A stretch of DNA of 64,000 bases from Eublepharis macularius. Lineage: Eukaryota; Chordata; Lepidosauria; Squamata; Eublepharidae. The DNA lies in the NCBI RefSeq assembly GCF_028583425.1, contig NC_072790.1:10584552-10648551 (forward strand), written 5' to 3'. The position numbers and the translations under genes were made by a program. Under the pieces are notes generated by a model that saw only the letters and a list, made by a program, of their open reading frames with translations, made no database searches and was not told the origin of the DNA. Positions 10,333 to 20,851 of the stretch are shown here, piece by piece. How positions within the stretch are numbered: position 1 is the stretch's first letter; every line of letters starts with the position of its first letter.

Positions 10333-13300
10333 TAGGAGGAAGAGAGGGATGTCATGAGGATGAAGTGCTGAGATTAGCAATCTACCCATCAAAGAATAGT
10401 TCAGGGCAGTAAAGAATAAAGACTAAACATATTCCCTGACCTCTCTATCTTTTCAATGTTCTGGTTTCTCCTCTGTACCCTGAGGAAAGGGACAACGTTG
10501 ATCTTCCTCTTCTAACATGGGTCATGGCATGGTCATCTGAATGTAGGCCTCTCCACTAACCATAGTCAGTTGAGGTCCATCACACCAGGGTCTGACTCCA
10601 GAATCTAAAGGTGAAGCTTAATCCCAGTTAAGTCTTTGTTATGGATGTAGGGGGTGTCTGAATACAGACATCCTGGCTTAATCTTAATTTGTTCTTTGGC
10701 AATACTTTCTTAGGCACCAGGGACAAGGAAATGGAACCTGTGGCATGTCTCCCACTACTTTCCTGAACCTTTAGTTGGGAGCCTTCCTCTAGCCTCGGGA
10801 GCCTTTCTCCAACATTAGTGGCTTTTTGTTCAATGAATGCGTGCCAGCATCTGTTGAGGCACACCAGGATTGGAATGAGAGGCATCACAATCTCATCATA
10901 AATAAAATAAACCACGGCTTCACATTATGTCTGAAGTGAGCCACAGAGTTCCTAGGCAGCTTCCCATCAAGCGACTGGTAACCCCAGACATGCTCAGTTT
11001 CAACAACATCCCTCTTTCATGTGCCTGTCTTTCAGTCCACACAGGCACACGTGCAAACACATTTTTCTTCTCTCCTTTTCATTTTACCTAGAATTTTTGA
11101 ATCTTCGTTACCTTGCTGGCAATATTCTCTTCATCGTGCCGGTCATGTTTACCAACATGTGAACGCACTGTTTCAGCTCATGATGAACATTTCACAAAAC
11201 CAGGATGTGTGTGGCTCTTCCTTGCAAATGACTGCAAAAAGCCAGATCTGCTTTGGGGGCATAATACAGTTGTGTGAATCTATCTTTTTCCCCTGGACCA
11301 AAGTAATTCTGGAGTTATCCCCGTTACTGTGGCTGCTCGTCTAATGTGTGCCAGTACCTCTTTTTACTAGCTTAAAAGAGTTTAGATCATTTGGCAAACT
11401 TTCATGATGGCTGAAAGCCAGCTTCCTTCTGCAAATTGAACGATGTTCAAAATGTCAACATTTCCAGATGTCAGACAGCTGTAAGACTTCTGGGACGTAG
11501 GAAGTGGATCTCTATGAACTTAAGAAATGGGTTGAGTAGCAGAGGAATGAAGTTTTCAGTAGGCAGTAGGATCATTCCTCCAGCTTGGGGGTTAAAAATT
11601 TTCAAAGGGTTGTTGTCCAGAATCACTGCGTGAGACAGTGGGAACGCTCATTTTCTGTGGGCAATTGTTCAAGCAGAGAATTGTTCATGTTTTGGTGGTA
11701 TGATGTTGAATGAATAAGTCTTGCTTGTAAAATGCAACACAATAATACACCTGCTCAGCAGTGGCTCAAAATTGTCTGAAATGCCCAGCGCTGTCAACGC
11801 CGTATTATGGACATTGTTAAGCATCGGCACTGATGTGTCCCTTTGTAAGAAGATCTGTGTGTTTCTATGTTAGATGGCTCTCCCACCTATCACAGAGTTA
11901 TTTTAAAGCTGCCGCCCATCTGAGCTCCTTCCTTAGTGCTTTTTAATGAGTTCTGGCTCTTTTTGCTAATACCATACCACTTGCGTTGTTTTCACATGGG
12001 AGCCTTGCTCTACCTTGGCTTCCTTACATTGGCGTGGCTTTCAGGAACACCCACCTGACACCATCCACTATTAGTCCTGCTTCCATATTTTCCCCTGCTT
12101 TGGCTTTAATCTTTCCCAAATCTGATTTGGTATGATATTTTAAAAGATCATAGTCAAAGCATCTTTGGTTGCCATAGGGACAGGAAGGGAAGCATTTTTG
12201 CAGTCCCGTTCACATCTGCTATCATTTTTCTTGCCCTAGTATTATAACGACCTAGTGAAACAACGTATTCTTTACTAGCTTTCATGTTTTAAAAGTATCT
12301 AGTCATTTTATTGCAGAGTTTTATGGGAAACATGCAGGCTGCATGTCTCCTTTATAACTATGGAATGAAAAAAGATAAAGCATTTGTTTTTAAAAAGTGA
12401 AAGCTGGGAACGAGTGTGTTACTGCCATAGATCATTATTATGCTATAACTATAATGCTATAATAATCTAGCAATACCTGGTGGTTGAACAAAAGCCTCTC
12501 GTGGTGAAGGAAGAAATGGTAGCTGCACAGAACTGAGTGGAGAAAATGGCTTTGTGGATGCTGCCCCCACAACGCATGCCTCCACCTTTGCCGCAGAGAT
12601 TGGCATGGAAACATCTCATGGACCCTCTCCTCTTTGGGGCTGCAACTGGTGCACCTTGACAGTGCCAGAACCACTTCCAGTCCTTCCACTTTTGCTTCTC
12701 CCACTGGTCTTGCATAGCAGGAACGTACTCTTCTGAGGTGCTGGGAAAGGATACTGTCTCGTTTGTATGTTGCTTCCAAAAAGAGATTTCCCTTTACAAA
12801 ATGCTGCTACAAAGAGTAGCCTAAGATGATTTGTTGTGCTGGCTGCAGCTTTCTCCTCACACTACATAATATCTTTTCCAAAACTATAAGGGAAGCCGCA
12901 GTTCTCTCAATTAACCTCTCTGGCATGGGTTTTTGAGGACATTGCATTGAAAACATAGAATGAGTCAGTTCATTCATATGGAATAAGGACAGCTAGAGGC
13001 TGTATTTATTTTGTTCATTTAGATTTTAATCTTCAGCAAGCCGCATGAAATGGCCCTCGTCCAAGGCTTTAACTACCCTCGGAGCACATTTGTAGATGCC
13101 GGTTTAGAAGTATGGCTCATAAAACAGCTGAACAGTGTAATATATCTTACAGAATAAACCTCTTCCCTGCCAGCACTTCTTACTTGGAAGGAATTTTAAA
13201 CCTATGCCCCTTCTGCCCTGCAGCGGTGCCGTTTTTAAACATCCACCATTTCAGGACTAGCTGTTTGCAAAGTGAGTGCATGTGAGTTGAAACTCCCGTG

Positions 13301-13483
13301 GATGCATTTGGACAATCACAGTATCCCCTTTTTGCATCGGAATGAAGGGTTTGGAAAATGGTGTGGACTTATGGCCCGTAATCATGAACAGACTGTGTAG
13401 TAATCAGCTCTTGGAAAGATACTCAGACTTTTTGAGGCCATTCATTTCTGAAGTAAATGTTCATCTTCAGACCCCACACGTAG
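10333..13483. other. Unassigned intergenic DNA (about 3.1 kb)
   Basis: The longest stretch in the left half with no repeat or gene I can name. Open frames up to 113 codons (12438-12779, minus) show no domain. If any ancient unique or conserved non-coding sequence survives left of ISM1, this is one of the better places to look. Confidence 0.45.
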
Positions 13484-13740
13484 GGTTGCCAGTCCTTTGG
13501 TGGGGTGGGGGATCCCCCTCTCCCAGCCTCTGCCTCCCGCCACCACTCGCCTGGCCAGCGAGGGGGGGAAAGCGGGGGAACAAACCTCCTGAAGCGTGCT
13601 CCCGGCGCAGCGTGACCATGGCCGATTCCAGATGACTAACCTGAAGGCGCTGCATGCCGCCATGTTCCGGATTGCGACGGGGAAAACGCGAAATACTGAG
13701 TTTTCTCGCACGAGTTTGGTGCGACGTCGCGCACCAAATT
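13484..13740. repeat. Decayed hAT-type MITE, GGGTTGCCAG family
   Basis: The left end, TAGGGTTGCCAGTCCTTTGG, and following CCCC/GGGG-rich segment resemble the 6116-6585 element. From about 13670 it is fused to a segment with GGGGAAAACGCGAAAT, related to the palindromic family at 62179-62340. No right terminus or TSD identified. Confidence 0.45.
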
Positions 13741-13794
13741 CCGGGCAAGGAGGAAGGGTTACTGGGTGTGTGCATGCAGGGAAGGGAGGTATTT

Positions 13795-13872
13795 GTGAAT
13801 GTCCTGCATTGTGCAGGGGGTTGGACTAGATGACCCTGGAGGTCCCTTCCAGCCCTATGATTCTGTGACATC
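13795..13872 (+). repeat. CR1 LINE 3' end
   Basis: Contains TGCAGGGGGTTGGACTAGAT, GACCCTGGAGGTCCCTTCCA and CCCTATGATTCTGTG, the standard amniote CR1 3' terminus. Severely 5'-truncated. Confidence 0.85.
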
Positions 13873-14288
13873 ATCACACCAGCGACAGGAGTGCTCCTAT
13901 GCCCTGCGTGGGGCTGATTGTTTGGGAACTGACCCCTTTGGGGCCAAAATTGGACCCAAGCAAAGCACAGGGGCATTGGCTCAGAAATCATGACCCAAAT
14001 ATGCTAAAATTTCTGCAGATAGAAGGGTTTTCCTTCGTAGAGCTCAACTTCATTACCTTACCCCCCCCACACACACTGCTGTCCAAAATGCTCCCCAAAC
14101 CAAAGCAGTTGTTATCAAAGATTGTATAAGTAACCAAGGAGAGGGAAGGAGAGCTGCGACACAATTAAGCTTTGTTTGTTATACATTTTGACTGTATCTT
14201 TCTATCAGTTTAACTTAGTTTCAAATGTAGCACTTGTATAAATTTCAAACTAATTTCAAATTTACTGTTTGTATATAAGTTTCAAACA

Positions 14289-14550
14289 GTAATAATAATA
14301 ATAATAACATTCCATTTATATACCGCCCTTCAGGACAACTTAACGCCCACTCAGAGCAGTTTACAAAGAATGTCATTATTATCCCCACAACAATAATCAC
14401 CCTGTGAGGTGGGTGGGGCTGAGAGGGCTCCTAGAAGCTGTGTCTACCCCAAGGTCACCCAGCTGGCTTCAAGCGGAGAAGTGGGGAATCAAACCCCATT
14501 CTCCAGATTAGAGTCCCGCGCTCTTAACCACTACACCAAACTGGCTCTCA
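14289..14550 (-). repeat. tRNA-derived SINE (Squam1-like), near full length
   Basis: Same family as 10085-10332. The minus-strand tRNA-like head ends at 14550 (GTGTAGTGGTTAAGAGCGCG), and its tail runs into an (AAT)n/(ATT)n microsatellite at 14289-14306, the expected 3' tail. Confidence 0.8.
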
Positions 14551-14668
14551 GGGCCAAGCTACAAGTGATGAACGACACTTGAACGGCAAGTGGATTGAGT
14601 GCAGGGCAAGTGAACAGGGAGAAATACACTTGCCGCTCAAGTGTCATTCATCACTTGTAGCTTGGCCC
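14551..14668. mobile_element. Palindromic MITE, family A, copy 1
   Basis: TIRs GGGCCAAGCTACAAGTGATG and its complement at the far end. Arms of about 40 bp surround a centre with GGATTGAGTGCAGGGCAAGT. It abuts the head of the SINE at 14289-14550. No transposase. Superfamily not determined. Confidence 0.8.
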
Positions 14669-14931
14669 TGTGTGTAGTATTAGTTTTTTAATATGCACTT
14701 TCTATTGTTATATCTTTTCTTTTTAAATAAAAATTCTATACCAAAACAAAAACAAAAATGCCCCCCAAATGCTGCCCTGGGGGACAAAGAAACCCCAGGA
14801 GTAGCATGTGGGGAGGAAATGGTGGTCTTCTGTGGGAGGGGGTTGTATGATTCCATGGTCTGCCTTACGTGCCTTTTAAAAAGTCCTTTTACCCCAAATC
14901 CAGATGATTGGTGGGCTTGTAAAGGAACTTA

Positions 14932-15060
14932 AGGCCAAGCTACAAGTGACAAATGACACTTGAACAGCAAGTGTATTCCTCCCTGTTCACTTGCCCTCCA
15001 CTTGCTCTCCACTCGATCCACTTGCCGTTCAAGTGTCATTCGTCACTTGTAGCTTGGCCC
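14932..15060. mobile_element. Palindromic MITE, family A, copy 2
   Basis: Same TIR as copy 1 (AGGCCAAGCTACAAGTGAC ... GTCACTTGTAGCTTGGCCC). The centre is inverted relative to copy 1 (TCCCTGTTCACTTGCCCTCC), with the TTGCTCTCCACT unit partly duplicated. TTA lies on the left and TAA on the right, so the TSD is unclear. Confidence 0.8.
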
Positions 15061-15705
15061 TAAGAAACACGCTTCCCAATGGAGCGTTCATTCTCGAGCA
15101 GTATTCCTCAGCGGATACGTTCCTTTCTGTAAGTGCTGAAGACGCTATTGCTGTAGTGGAAACCTGGGACGTTCTGAGAACATGGAGTCCTCTGTAGCAC
15201 TGGCGGCAGCCTGTGCTTTTTGATTGCTCAAAGAAAATCCAAAGCTATTTATGCCGCTCTTTTTTTTTCCTTTCTTGTACAGACTCAAATATAGAAACAA
15301 GAAAATGCCACATAACTCATGAAGTCAAAGCTGGTCTGGGCCAAGGACAATATTTGCATTTGGGAAACATGACCCACGTTGTATGAAGCAGTAGTCTCCT
15401 TGCTGCCGCCGAGGTTTCTTTTGGCTGGGTGTTTATGCAAGTGGTCTGTGCTCTTCATTCATTTGACGGCCGAGAGAGGCAGCGGAGTGTTTTTACGCGG
15501 AGGGGCTGGAATACCTCCGTTTTTAATGTGTTTGAACCATCCTGAATGCTGTCTTCACTGCTGCATGGGAGGGATGTGGCAAAGGAGACAGCGCTCCAAA
15601 TGTATAGGAACAGTGAGGGTGATGTGCTCAGGGTGGACCAACAAGCGGCCCTTATGAGATGCCTTGACTGGTTTCCCAGTGGTTTGAGCTCCCAGTGGTT
15701 TTGCT
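15061..15705. other. Unassigned intergenic DNA
   Basis: No gene or repeat recognised; a 92-codon open frame at 15379-15657 shows no known motif. Confidence 0.4.
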
Positions 15706-15943
15706 AAATCAAAAAGAGTCCAGTAGCACCTTTAAGACTAACCAATTTTATTGTAGCATAAGCTTTCGAGAATCAAGTTCTCTTCGTCAGATGCCTGATA
15801 CAGAGACTGGTCAAATCTGACGAAGAGAACTTGATTCTCGAAAGCTTATGCTACAATAAAATTGGTTAGTCTTAAAGGTGCTACTGGACTCTTTTTGATT
15901 TTGCTACCACAGACTAACACGGCTAACTCCTCTGCATCTATGA
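15706..15943. mobile_element. Penelope-tail inverted dimer, copy 2
   Basis: Left arm AAATCAAAAAGAGTCCAGTA, right arm TACTGGACTCTTTTTGATTT followed by TGCTACCACAGACTAACACG. The arms are nearly perfect complements over about 85 bp, around a 25-nt centre (GCCTGATACAGAGACTGGTC). Each arm includes a hammerhead-type core, CTGACGA / stem II GAGAA-TTCTC / GAAA (right arm 15817-15843). Flanked by a perfect 14-bp TSD, CCAGTGGTTTTGCT (15692-15705 and 15944-15957). Confidence 0.85.
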
Positions 15944-16224
15944 CCAGTGGTTTTGCTGTTGCAGATGCTGGGATCTAGATGAGGAAGAAGAAAGTGGCGT
16001 GGTGCAAGGCCTAGAGAAATGGAGGGGCATCTTAAGAATGCGGTGACGCATGCGGAGAACCTTTGGTGCATGTTTGGAAAAGAATCTTCAGGGAGAGCAA
16101 TAAAATGGCCATTCCCTAAAACAGAAAATCAAACAAATCAGGTGGAAGTGAAGATACAATTTGAGGCGTGAGTCTCAAAGCCCCTGAGTTCCTGCTCTCT
16201 GTTCAGCCTTGGAAATATTTATTG

Positions 16225-16330
16225 ACCAAATCTCTCTCAAGCTGAGCTTCCCAACTGCAAAATGGAAGCAGCCACCCTACCCCACAGCGTTGTTGTGAGA
16301 GTTAAATAATAGTATGGGTTGCGACGAGGC
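16225..16330 (+). repeat. MIR SINE fragment
   Basis: Resembles the MIR 3' half: CTGAGCTTCCCAACTGCAAA, AATGGAAGCAGCCACCCTAC and GCGTTGTTGTGAGAGTTAAA. Ancient amniote repeat. Confidence 0.6.
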
Positions 16331-17654
16331 ACTTTTATCATTAACTAGTATTGTGGAACTGTGCTTAAGTATACACAGTTTCCTGGGGTTGTAATTCTGC
16401 TGAAGTTGGAATGGTGATGGAATTCCGTTTGTCTTTTCAAGCTGTGTTTTCATGGGGTGATTTTTGTGCACAGCTGGACCAAAGTACGGTTCAGTCGGCT
16501 TCTGGTCCTCTTGATTCCTTGTGTTGAACTGGCCTACAGTGACCAGTAGGGTCGTGGGGTTGGCACATCACTGATGGATCTGCTTTCCATTTCCTGCTGA
16601 TCTCCTTGGTGATAAAAAGAACCAGCTGCGGCTGCAGGGCATTTCTGTATCGTAGGCCAAGGGGCGCAACTGGCCTTGACACTGGCCATTTTAGACGGAT
16701 TACCTGGGTGGACTGGGCTACCAAGCCCTTGGCAGGATTTATGTTTCCATCAGAAAGGGGTGTGTGTGTGTGTGTGAGAGAGAGAGAGAATTTTCCAGCA
16801 CTGTGTAGAGGACTGAAGCAGAGAGTGGCTATGTTTCACAGTTCAGTTCCAGCGTACATGTTTTGTGCCTTAAAGCTGTAGTTGCAATAGTGCAGCTTGT
16901 GAGCAAGCTATCTGTGGACCCAGTGGGGACTCAACACAGGATGCCTGTTGAGGCTGCTGCCCCTGCCTGCCCTGCCCCTGCCCCCTCCTCCTGCCCCAGA
17001 GGCAGAACAGCTAACATTCCTTCCATCCTTGTTCCCCACGTGTCTCAAAACACAGCGCAACAAACCATGCACGTCCAACAGGGTTTCTTGGACTCTCGCA
17101 TCTTGCAAGAATTCAGGAAGCCCCACTGGACATGTGTGGCTTGTTGCTCTGTGCTTCAAGATGCCTTGGGAACTAAGAGAGAGGAGGAATGCTTGTTACT
17201 CCAGTTCTAGGTGAGGGGACAGAAGGGACAAGACAGTTGAGCAGAAGAATGTCAAACGAGAGAATCCCAGAATGAAAGGCACTAACGACAAAAAATGCCG
17301 CCGTGAAAACTTACTAAATGAACATCAATATACTCACAGTCCATGCAAAAATGTTATATGCATATTGTGAACTTAATACACATGAAACATTTTTGCATAG
17401 TCTGTGAATAGATTGATGTAAGTTTTCACTGTGGCTTTTCTTGTAGTTGGTGGCAGTTGAGCATAAGGGCAGGTGGAGGCAAGGACAAGATGATGCGGGT
17501 GGCAGAGGAGGAAGTGACTGTCTCCACCCCAAAGCCACCACCTGATATTGCCTCCTCTCCTAGCCTCAGAATAGAGCTTGCCCTGTGAGGACTGTACAGT
17601 GTTGTTCCGGAGTTTCTTAAGTGAGGCTCCTCTGACGTGGACAGCAAGTTGCCC
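16331..17654. other. Unassigned intergenic DNA with (TG)n(AG)n microsatellite
   Basis: The microsatellite is at about 16759-16790. A short palindrome lies at about 17310-17430 (GTGAAAACTTACTAAATGAA against a related inverted copy near 17405), perhaps an AT-rich MITE. No gene. Confidence 0.4.
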
Positions 17655-17800
17655 ATCTACTTGACCATAAAGAGCTTTGCATACAGAAGATCACAGGTTC
17701 AGCCCAAGGCATCACCCATTAAGAAAAGGATCAGGTAGCAGGTGATGTGAAATACCGTTGCTAGAGGCACTAACCTTGCCTTAAACTGTGGCAGACAATT
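17655..17800 (+). repeat. tRNA-derived SINE fragment, family 3
   Basis: AGAGCTTTGCATACAGAAGA, TCACAGGTTCAGCCC (B-box-like) and GGATCAGGTAGCAGGTGATG match a common reptile SINE layout. Head and tail incomplete. Confidence 0.6.
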
Positions 17801-18642
17801 GGTTGAGCAGCTTCCTGTGTGTGTTCATGTGCGAAACGCCTTCAAGAACCGTAAGAAGCTTGGTTGTGACTGGCCTGCTGGACTCCCTCGCCATGCTCAG
17901 AACTTGGCAAATATGAGGACTACTCTGAACTTGCTGAAAGTGGTAGAATTCTGCACTGAATCACTCCTCACTGCAAGTGGAGGGCAGGGTGGTGCTTTGG
18001 TTTAAAATGTTCTATGTTATAAACCAAAAGAAATGTTTAGTGAAACCTCCTCCTTGGTTTTGGTGCCACTAGATTACTACAGTTTGGGAGCGTTCTGTGT
18101 AAGGGAACATTCAAAAATATCGCACCCTCCTTCTGTAGTGACAGAGTCCACATGTGTAACTTCTCTCTGCTACCACATTCTGCACGTGGTCTCATCGATA
18201 CAGAGATCCGACTCTTCCTGACCAATCGTGGTTCTCTTTTCATATGTTTCTACTCAACTTAAATCAATCCTGCTCCATTTGATCTGGCAGGGCAGTGACA
18301 GCTTTTGTGTGTTCCAGCTCCAGCTGAAAAGTTGACATCAACAGGAAAAAAGCAGACTTAATGAATTCTAGTCTATAGTGATGCTGAGGAAATGAATGGT
18401 CATAATTACTCGGACTATCATAGGGCTTGGCAAACCAACAATCATAGCAATTCTTGTTTCTAAAAACATTGCGCATCCATAGGAACAAAAAACAAATCGG
18501 CTTTCCATCTGGGTTCATCAAAATCAGTTCGTCCCACGTCGTGCGCGTGTCTTTTCCGTAATGTTTGAAGTGAAGAACTGTGTGTTCCGTGGCACCAGTT
18601 GCTGTCTTCTCCATTCCATTGTAGCGGAACGAGGAGTGTGTG
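17801..18642. other. Unassigned intergenic DNA
   Basis: No gene recognised; a 116-codon open frame at 18264-18614 (minus) shows no domain. Confidence 0.4.
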
Positions 18643-18830
18643 TGTCAGATACACCCCAGTATATCTTTTCAGGGCTTGTCGCTGCCGCCGCTGGGCAGGG
18701 CCCCAGCTGGGCCGGCCCTGACATCAGAGGGGCACCAGGGATGCTGGAGGACCCTGCTCTGTGGAAGGAGGGGCGGTATATATCACCCTGGCTCCCTCTC
18801 AATCCACTCGCTGGCCTGCTCAACCTGGTC

Positions 18831-18867
18831 TCCTCCTCCTCCTCCTCCTCCTCCTCCTCCTCCTCCC
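18831..18867. repeat. (CTC)n microsatellite inside the solo LTR
   Basis: Uninterrupted CTC/TCC repeat. It produces spurious poly-Leu, poly-Pro and poly-Ser frames. Confidence 0.95.
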
Positions 18868-19130
18868 AGAACTTGCCTCCACTCTCGCACTGCTCTGCTC
18901 TCACTCCACACCATCTGTCCTTGCTCACACCCACCACCTCAGAGCTCTTCCTAGCCACCTTATATAGGGCTTCCTTTCCCCGCCCCGCCCTCCTTCTAGG
19001 CTCGTGCCATCTCCTGACTTGGCCCAGCTGGGCCTTCCCTCAGGTGTTTCCCTCCTACCACTAATCCCTTCTTGGCTTCCTTGCCTTGCTGGCAGGGTGG
19101 GATTGAATGCGAGCCATCCCCAGCTGAGGT

Positions 19131-19285
19131 CTCCTTGGCCTTGCTCATGAGGAACCGCCCCAGCCGGCTTCTGTGCTGCTGAGCATGCCTGGCCTTGCTC
19201 ACGAGGAGCTGCCCCAGCCGGCTTCTGCGCTGCTGAGCTTGCCTGGCCTTGCTTGCAAGGAATTGCCCTGGCCAGCTTCTGGGCT
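19131..19285. repeat. Minisatellite, three ~54-bp units
   Basis: Three imperfect units, each starting near CCTTGCT and containing GCCCCAGCCGGCTTCTG or a variant (starts about 19137, 19191 and 19245). Lies inside the solo LTR. Confidence 0.8.
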
Positions 19286-20305
19286 GCCTGCTCATTGATG
19301 CTGGGAGGGGCTGCACACCTACTCCCCCAGAATGCCTGTGGCAGCTCCACCTGGAGGGGCTTGGCTCCTAGCAACTTCTGAGCCAGGCTGCTGTCCTCTA
19401 GCCGGGGTGTGGCTCTGGGCTGTAGTGGCTGCATCTCCTCCTTGGCTGGTAAGGGCTCTGTTTGGGCTGCTGCTGGGTCCCTATTCCCCCTGCCTTGGCC
19501 CTTTTCCTCTGTTCTGCTTAGCCCCCTCTCTTCCCCCTGGAGAGGGGGACTGGCTGGTCTCTCCCTGCTCCCTCCAGCCCTCTGAGGCTTTGGCCTTTCG
19601 CCCCTTCCCCCTGGAGTGGGCAGGTTCTGGACGTGGTTACTGGCTGGGGTGGTAGGGCCACTGCCTCCCGGTTGCCTCCCACTGCTCCCTCCTGGCAAGT
19701 CTGGGGGCTGGGACTCAGACCCTGGACATATCTGCCATGATTTTCTTGGTGCACAATATTCTAAACCTGTGAGAATATGCAAGGGGAACATGTTTGCTTG
19801 CTTGGCTGTTAGCTGCTTATCTTGCAGGTGTTTTGGTTACTATTCCCCAGCCGGCTTGAGAACGTGGCCTTGAAGTTCCAGTCGAAGCCATATCACCCTC
19901 CCTAAAGACTGGGATGAGCTCATCCTCCCCTCCCCCTCCTCTCTGAGATCCTGGACCCTTCGTGCCAAAATCCTAACGGACTTTCTTTCTCAGGGGCAGG
20001 AACGTCACCCTATAATTAACCTGGCTTTGCCACCTTGCGTCACTTCTGCCAATGCTCCTGTCTGAATATCTTGATACTGTTATATCTCATCAATAAAGTA
20101 CCTTTAACTCATAACCTGAGGTGATGCAGTGAAGTGCGTGGGGATTTACCTGACAAGACCTGACAGTGTGGTTTTTGCAATGGAGTGGGGCTGGAGAAAG
20201 GAGCCTCCTTCCTGACCAGTTTCCTTCTGCCTGCTTTCTCTGTGCTTCCGCCTGCTTTCTCCCTGCCTAGGTGACAGATCTGAGTTTGAATATAAAATAT
20301 GGGTC

Positions 20306-20418
20306 CGGGGAGGGAGATGGTAGAGAGGTAGGACTGGCAGCTTCAAGTTGGGAAATTCCTGGAGATTTTCAGGGTGGAGCCTGGAGAGGGTGGGGTTTGG
20401 AGAGGGGAGGGACCTCTG
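20306..20418. repeat. Left part of a dispersed repeat split by the gypsy insertion
   Basis: CTGGAGATTTTCAGGGTGGA and GGGTGGGGTTTGGAGAGGG belong to the same repeat family as 6830-7165. Its right part resumes at 27336, beyond the gypsy element. The split repeat is direct evidence of the insertion and of relative age. Confidence 0.7.
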
Positions 20419-20834
20419 TGTCAGACTGTGGCTAAATAAGGCTCTCACTACAGAATTCCCTTTAGAAGCAAACACAAGTCCATTGTTTGAAAAAGGAAAC
20501 TTTACTGCAGAAAAGGTCCATTATAGTCCACTGTCCTGAATAGGAGACTCAGGATGGTACATGATCCTTGTTACCAATGAAGGGCAAGCATAAGGTACAG
20601 AGTAACAATACCCATCTGGATTAGCCTCCCCCCACAGTTCTCAAAACAACATCTCTCAGTCCTGGGAAGCTGCTCTCCTTCAAGGCCAATGCTTGGTGGA
20701 ACGGTGTTAGACAAAACAGTCTCCTCCGGTGGGAATGCTGCCTGGGAACTGGTGCACCTGGGAAGAAAGCACTTAAACACTAGAAGCATTAGAAAATGGA
20801 GTCAGTACAGTTTAGATATACACTGGACCTGACA
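20419..20834 (-). repeat. 3' LTR of the gypsy element
   Basis: 416 bp, begins TGTCAGACTG and ends ACCTGACA on the plus strand. No difference from the copy at 26920-27335 was found by eye; corresponding positions are offset by exactly 6501. The 72-codon frame within it is present in both copies and is not a gene. Confidence 0.95.
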
Positions 20835-20851
20835 TTCTGCCCCCCTTAAAA
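20835..20851 (-). other. Polypurine tract (PPT)
   Basis: On the sense (minus) strand TTTTAAGGGGGGCAGAA abuts the 3' LTR. This is the expected place and composition for the primer of plus-strand DNA synthesis. Confidence 0.8.

Larger units (their letters stand above)
18643..20165 (+). mobile_element. Solo LTR, about 1.52 kb
   Basis: Begins TGTCAGATACACC (18643) and ends TTACCTGACAAGACCTGACA (20165), giving TG...CA termini with short inverted ends (TGTCAG/CTGACA). It is flanked by a perfect 5-bp TSD, GTGTG, at 18638-18642 and 20166-20170. In plus orientation it has a TATA-like GGTATATATC at about 18775 and a polyadenylation signal AATAAA at 20092. No internal retroelement sequence remains, so recombination between two LTRs is the simplest origin. 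The interior contains a (CTC)n run and a GC-rich minisatellite; long open frames across it are compositional. Confidence 0.75.

Noticed and set aside
12438..12779. Overlapping minus-strand frames of 82-113 codons
   Set aside because: No domain or coding signature; two frames overlap in the same strand, which argues for chance.
18264..18614. 116-codon minus-strand frame as a gene
   Set aside because: No domain; the other frames are open over the same stretch as well.
18925..19791. 288-codon open frame on minus with tandem 'AAQKPAGAAPREQGQA'-like repeats
   Set aside because: Lies entirely inside the solo LTR; its repeats are the GC-rich minisatellite, with no start context, domain or splice structure.
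20571..20789. 72-codon frame found twice (also 27072-27290) as a duplicated small gene
   Set aside because: It is inside the two copies of the gypsy LTR; duplication is the LTR pair itself.
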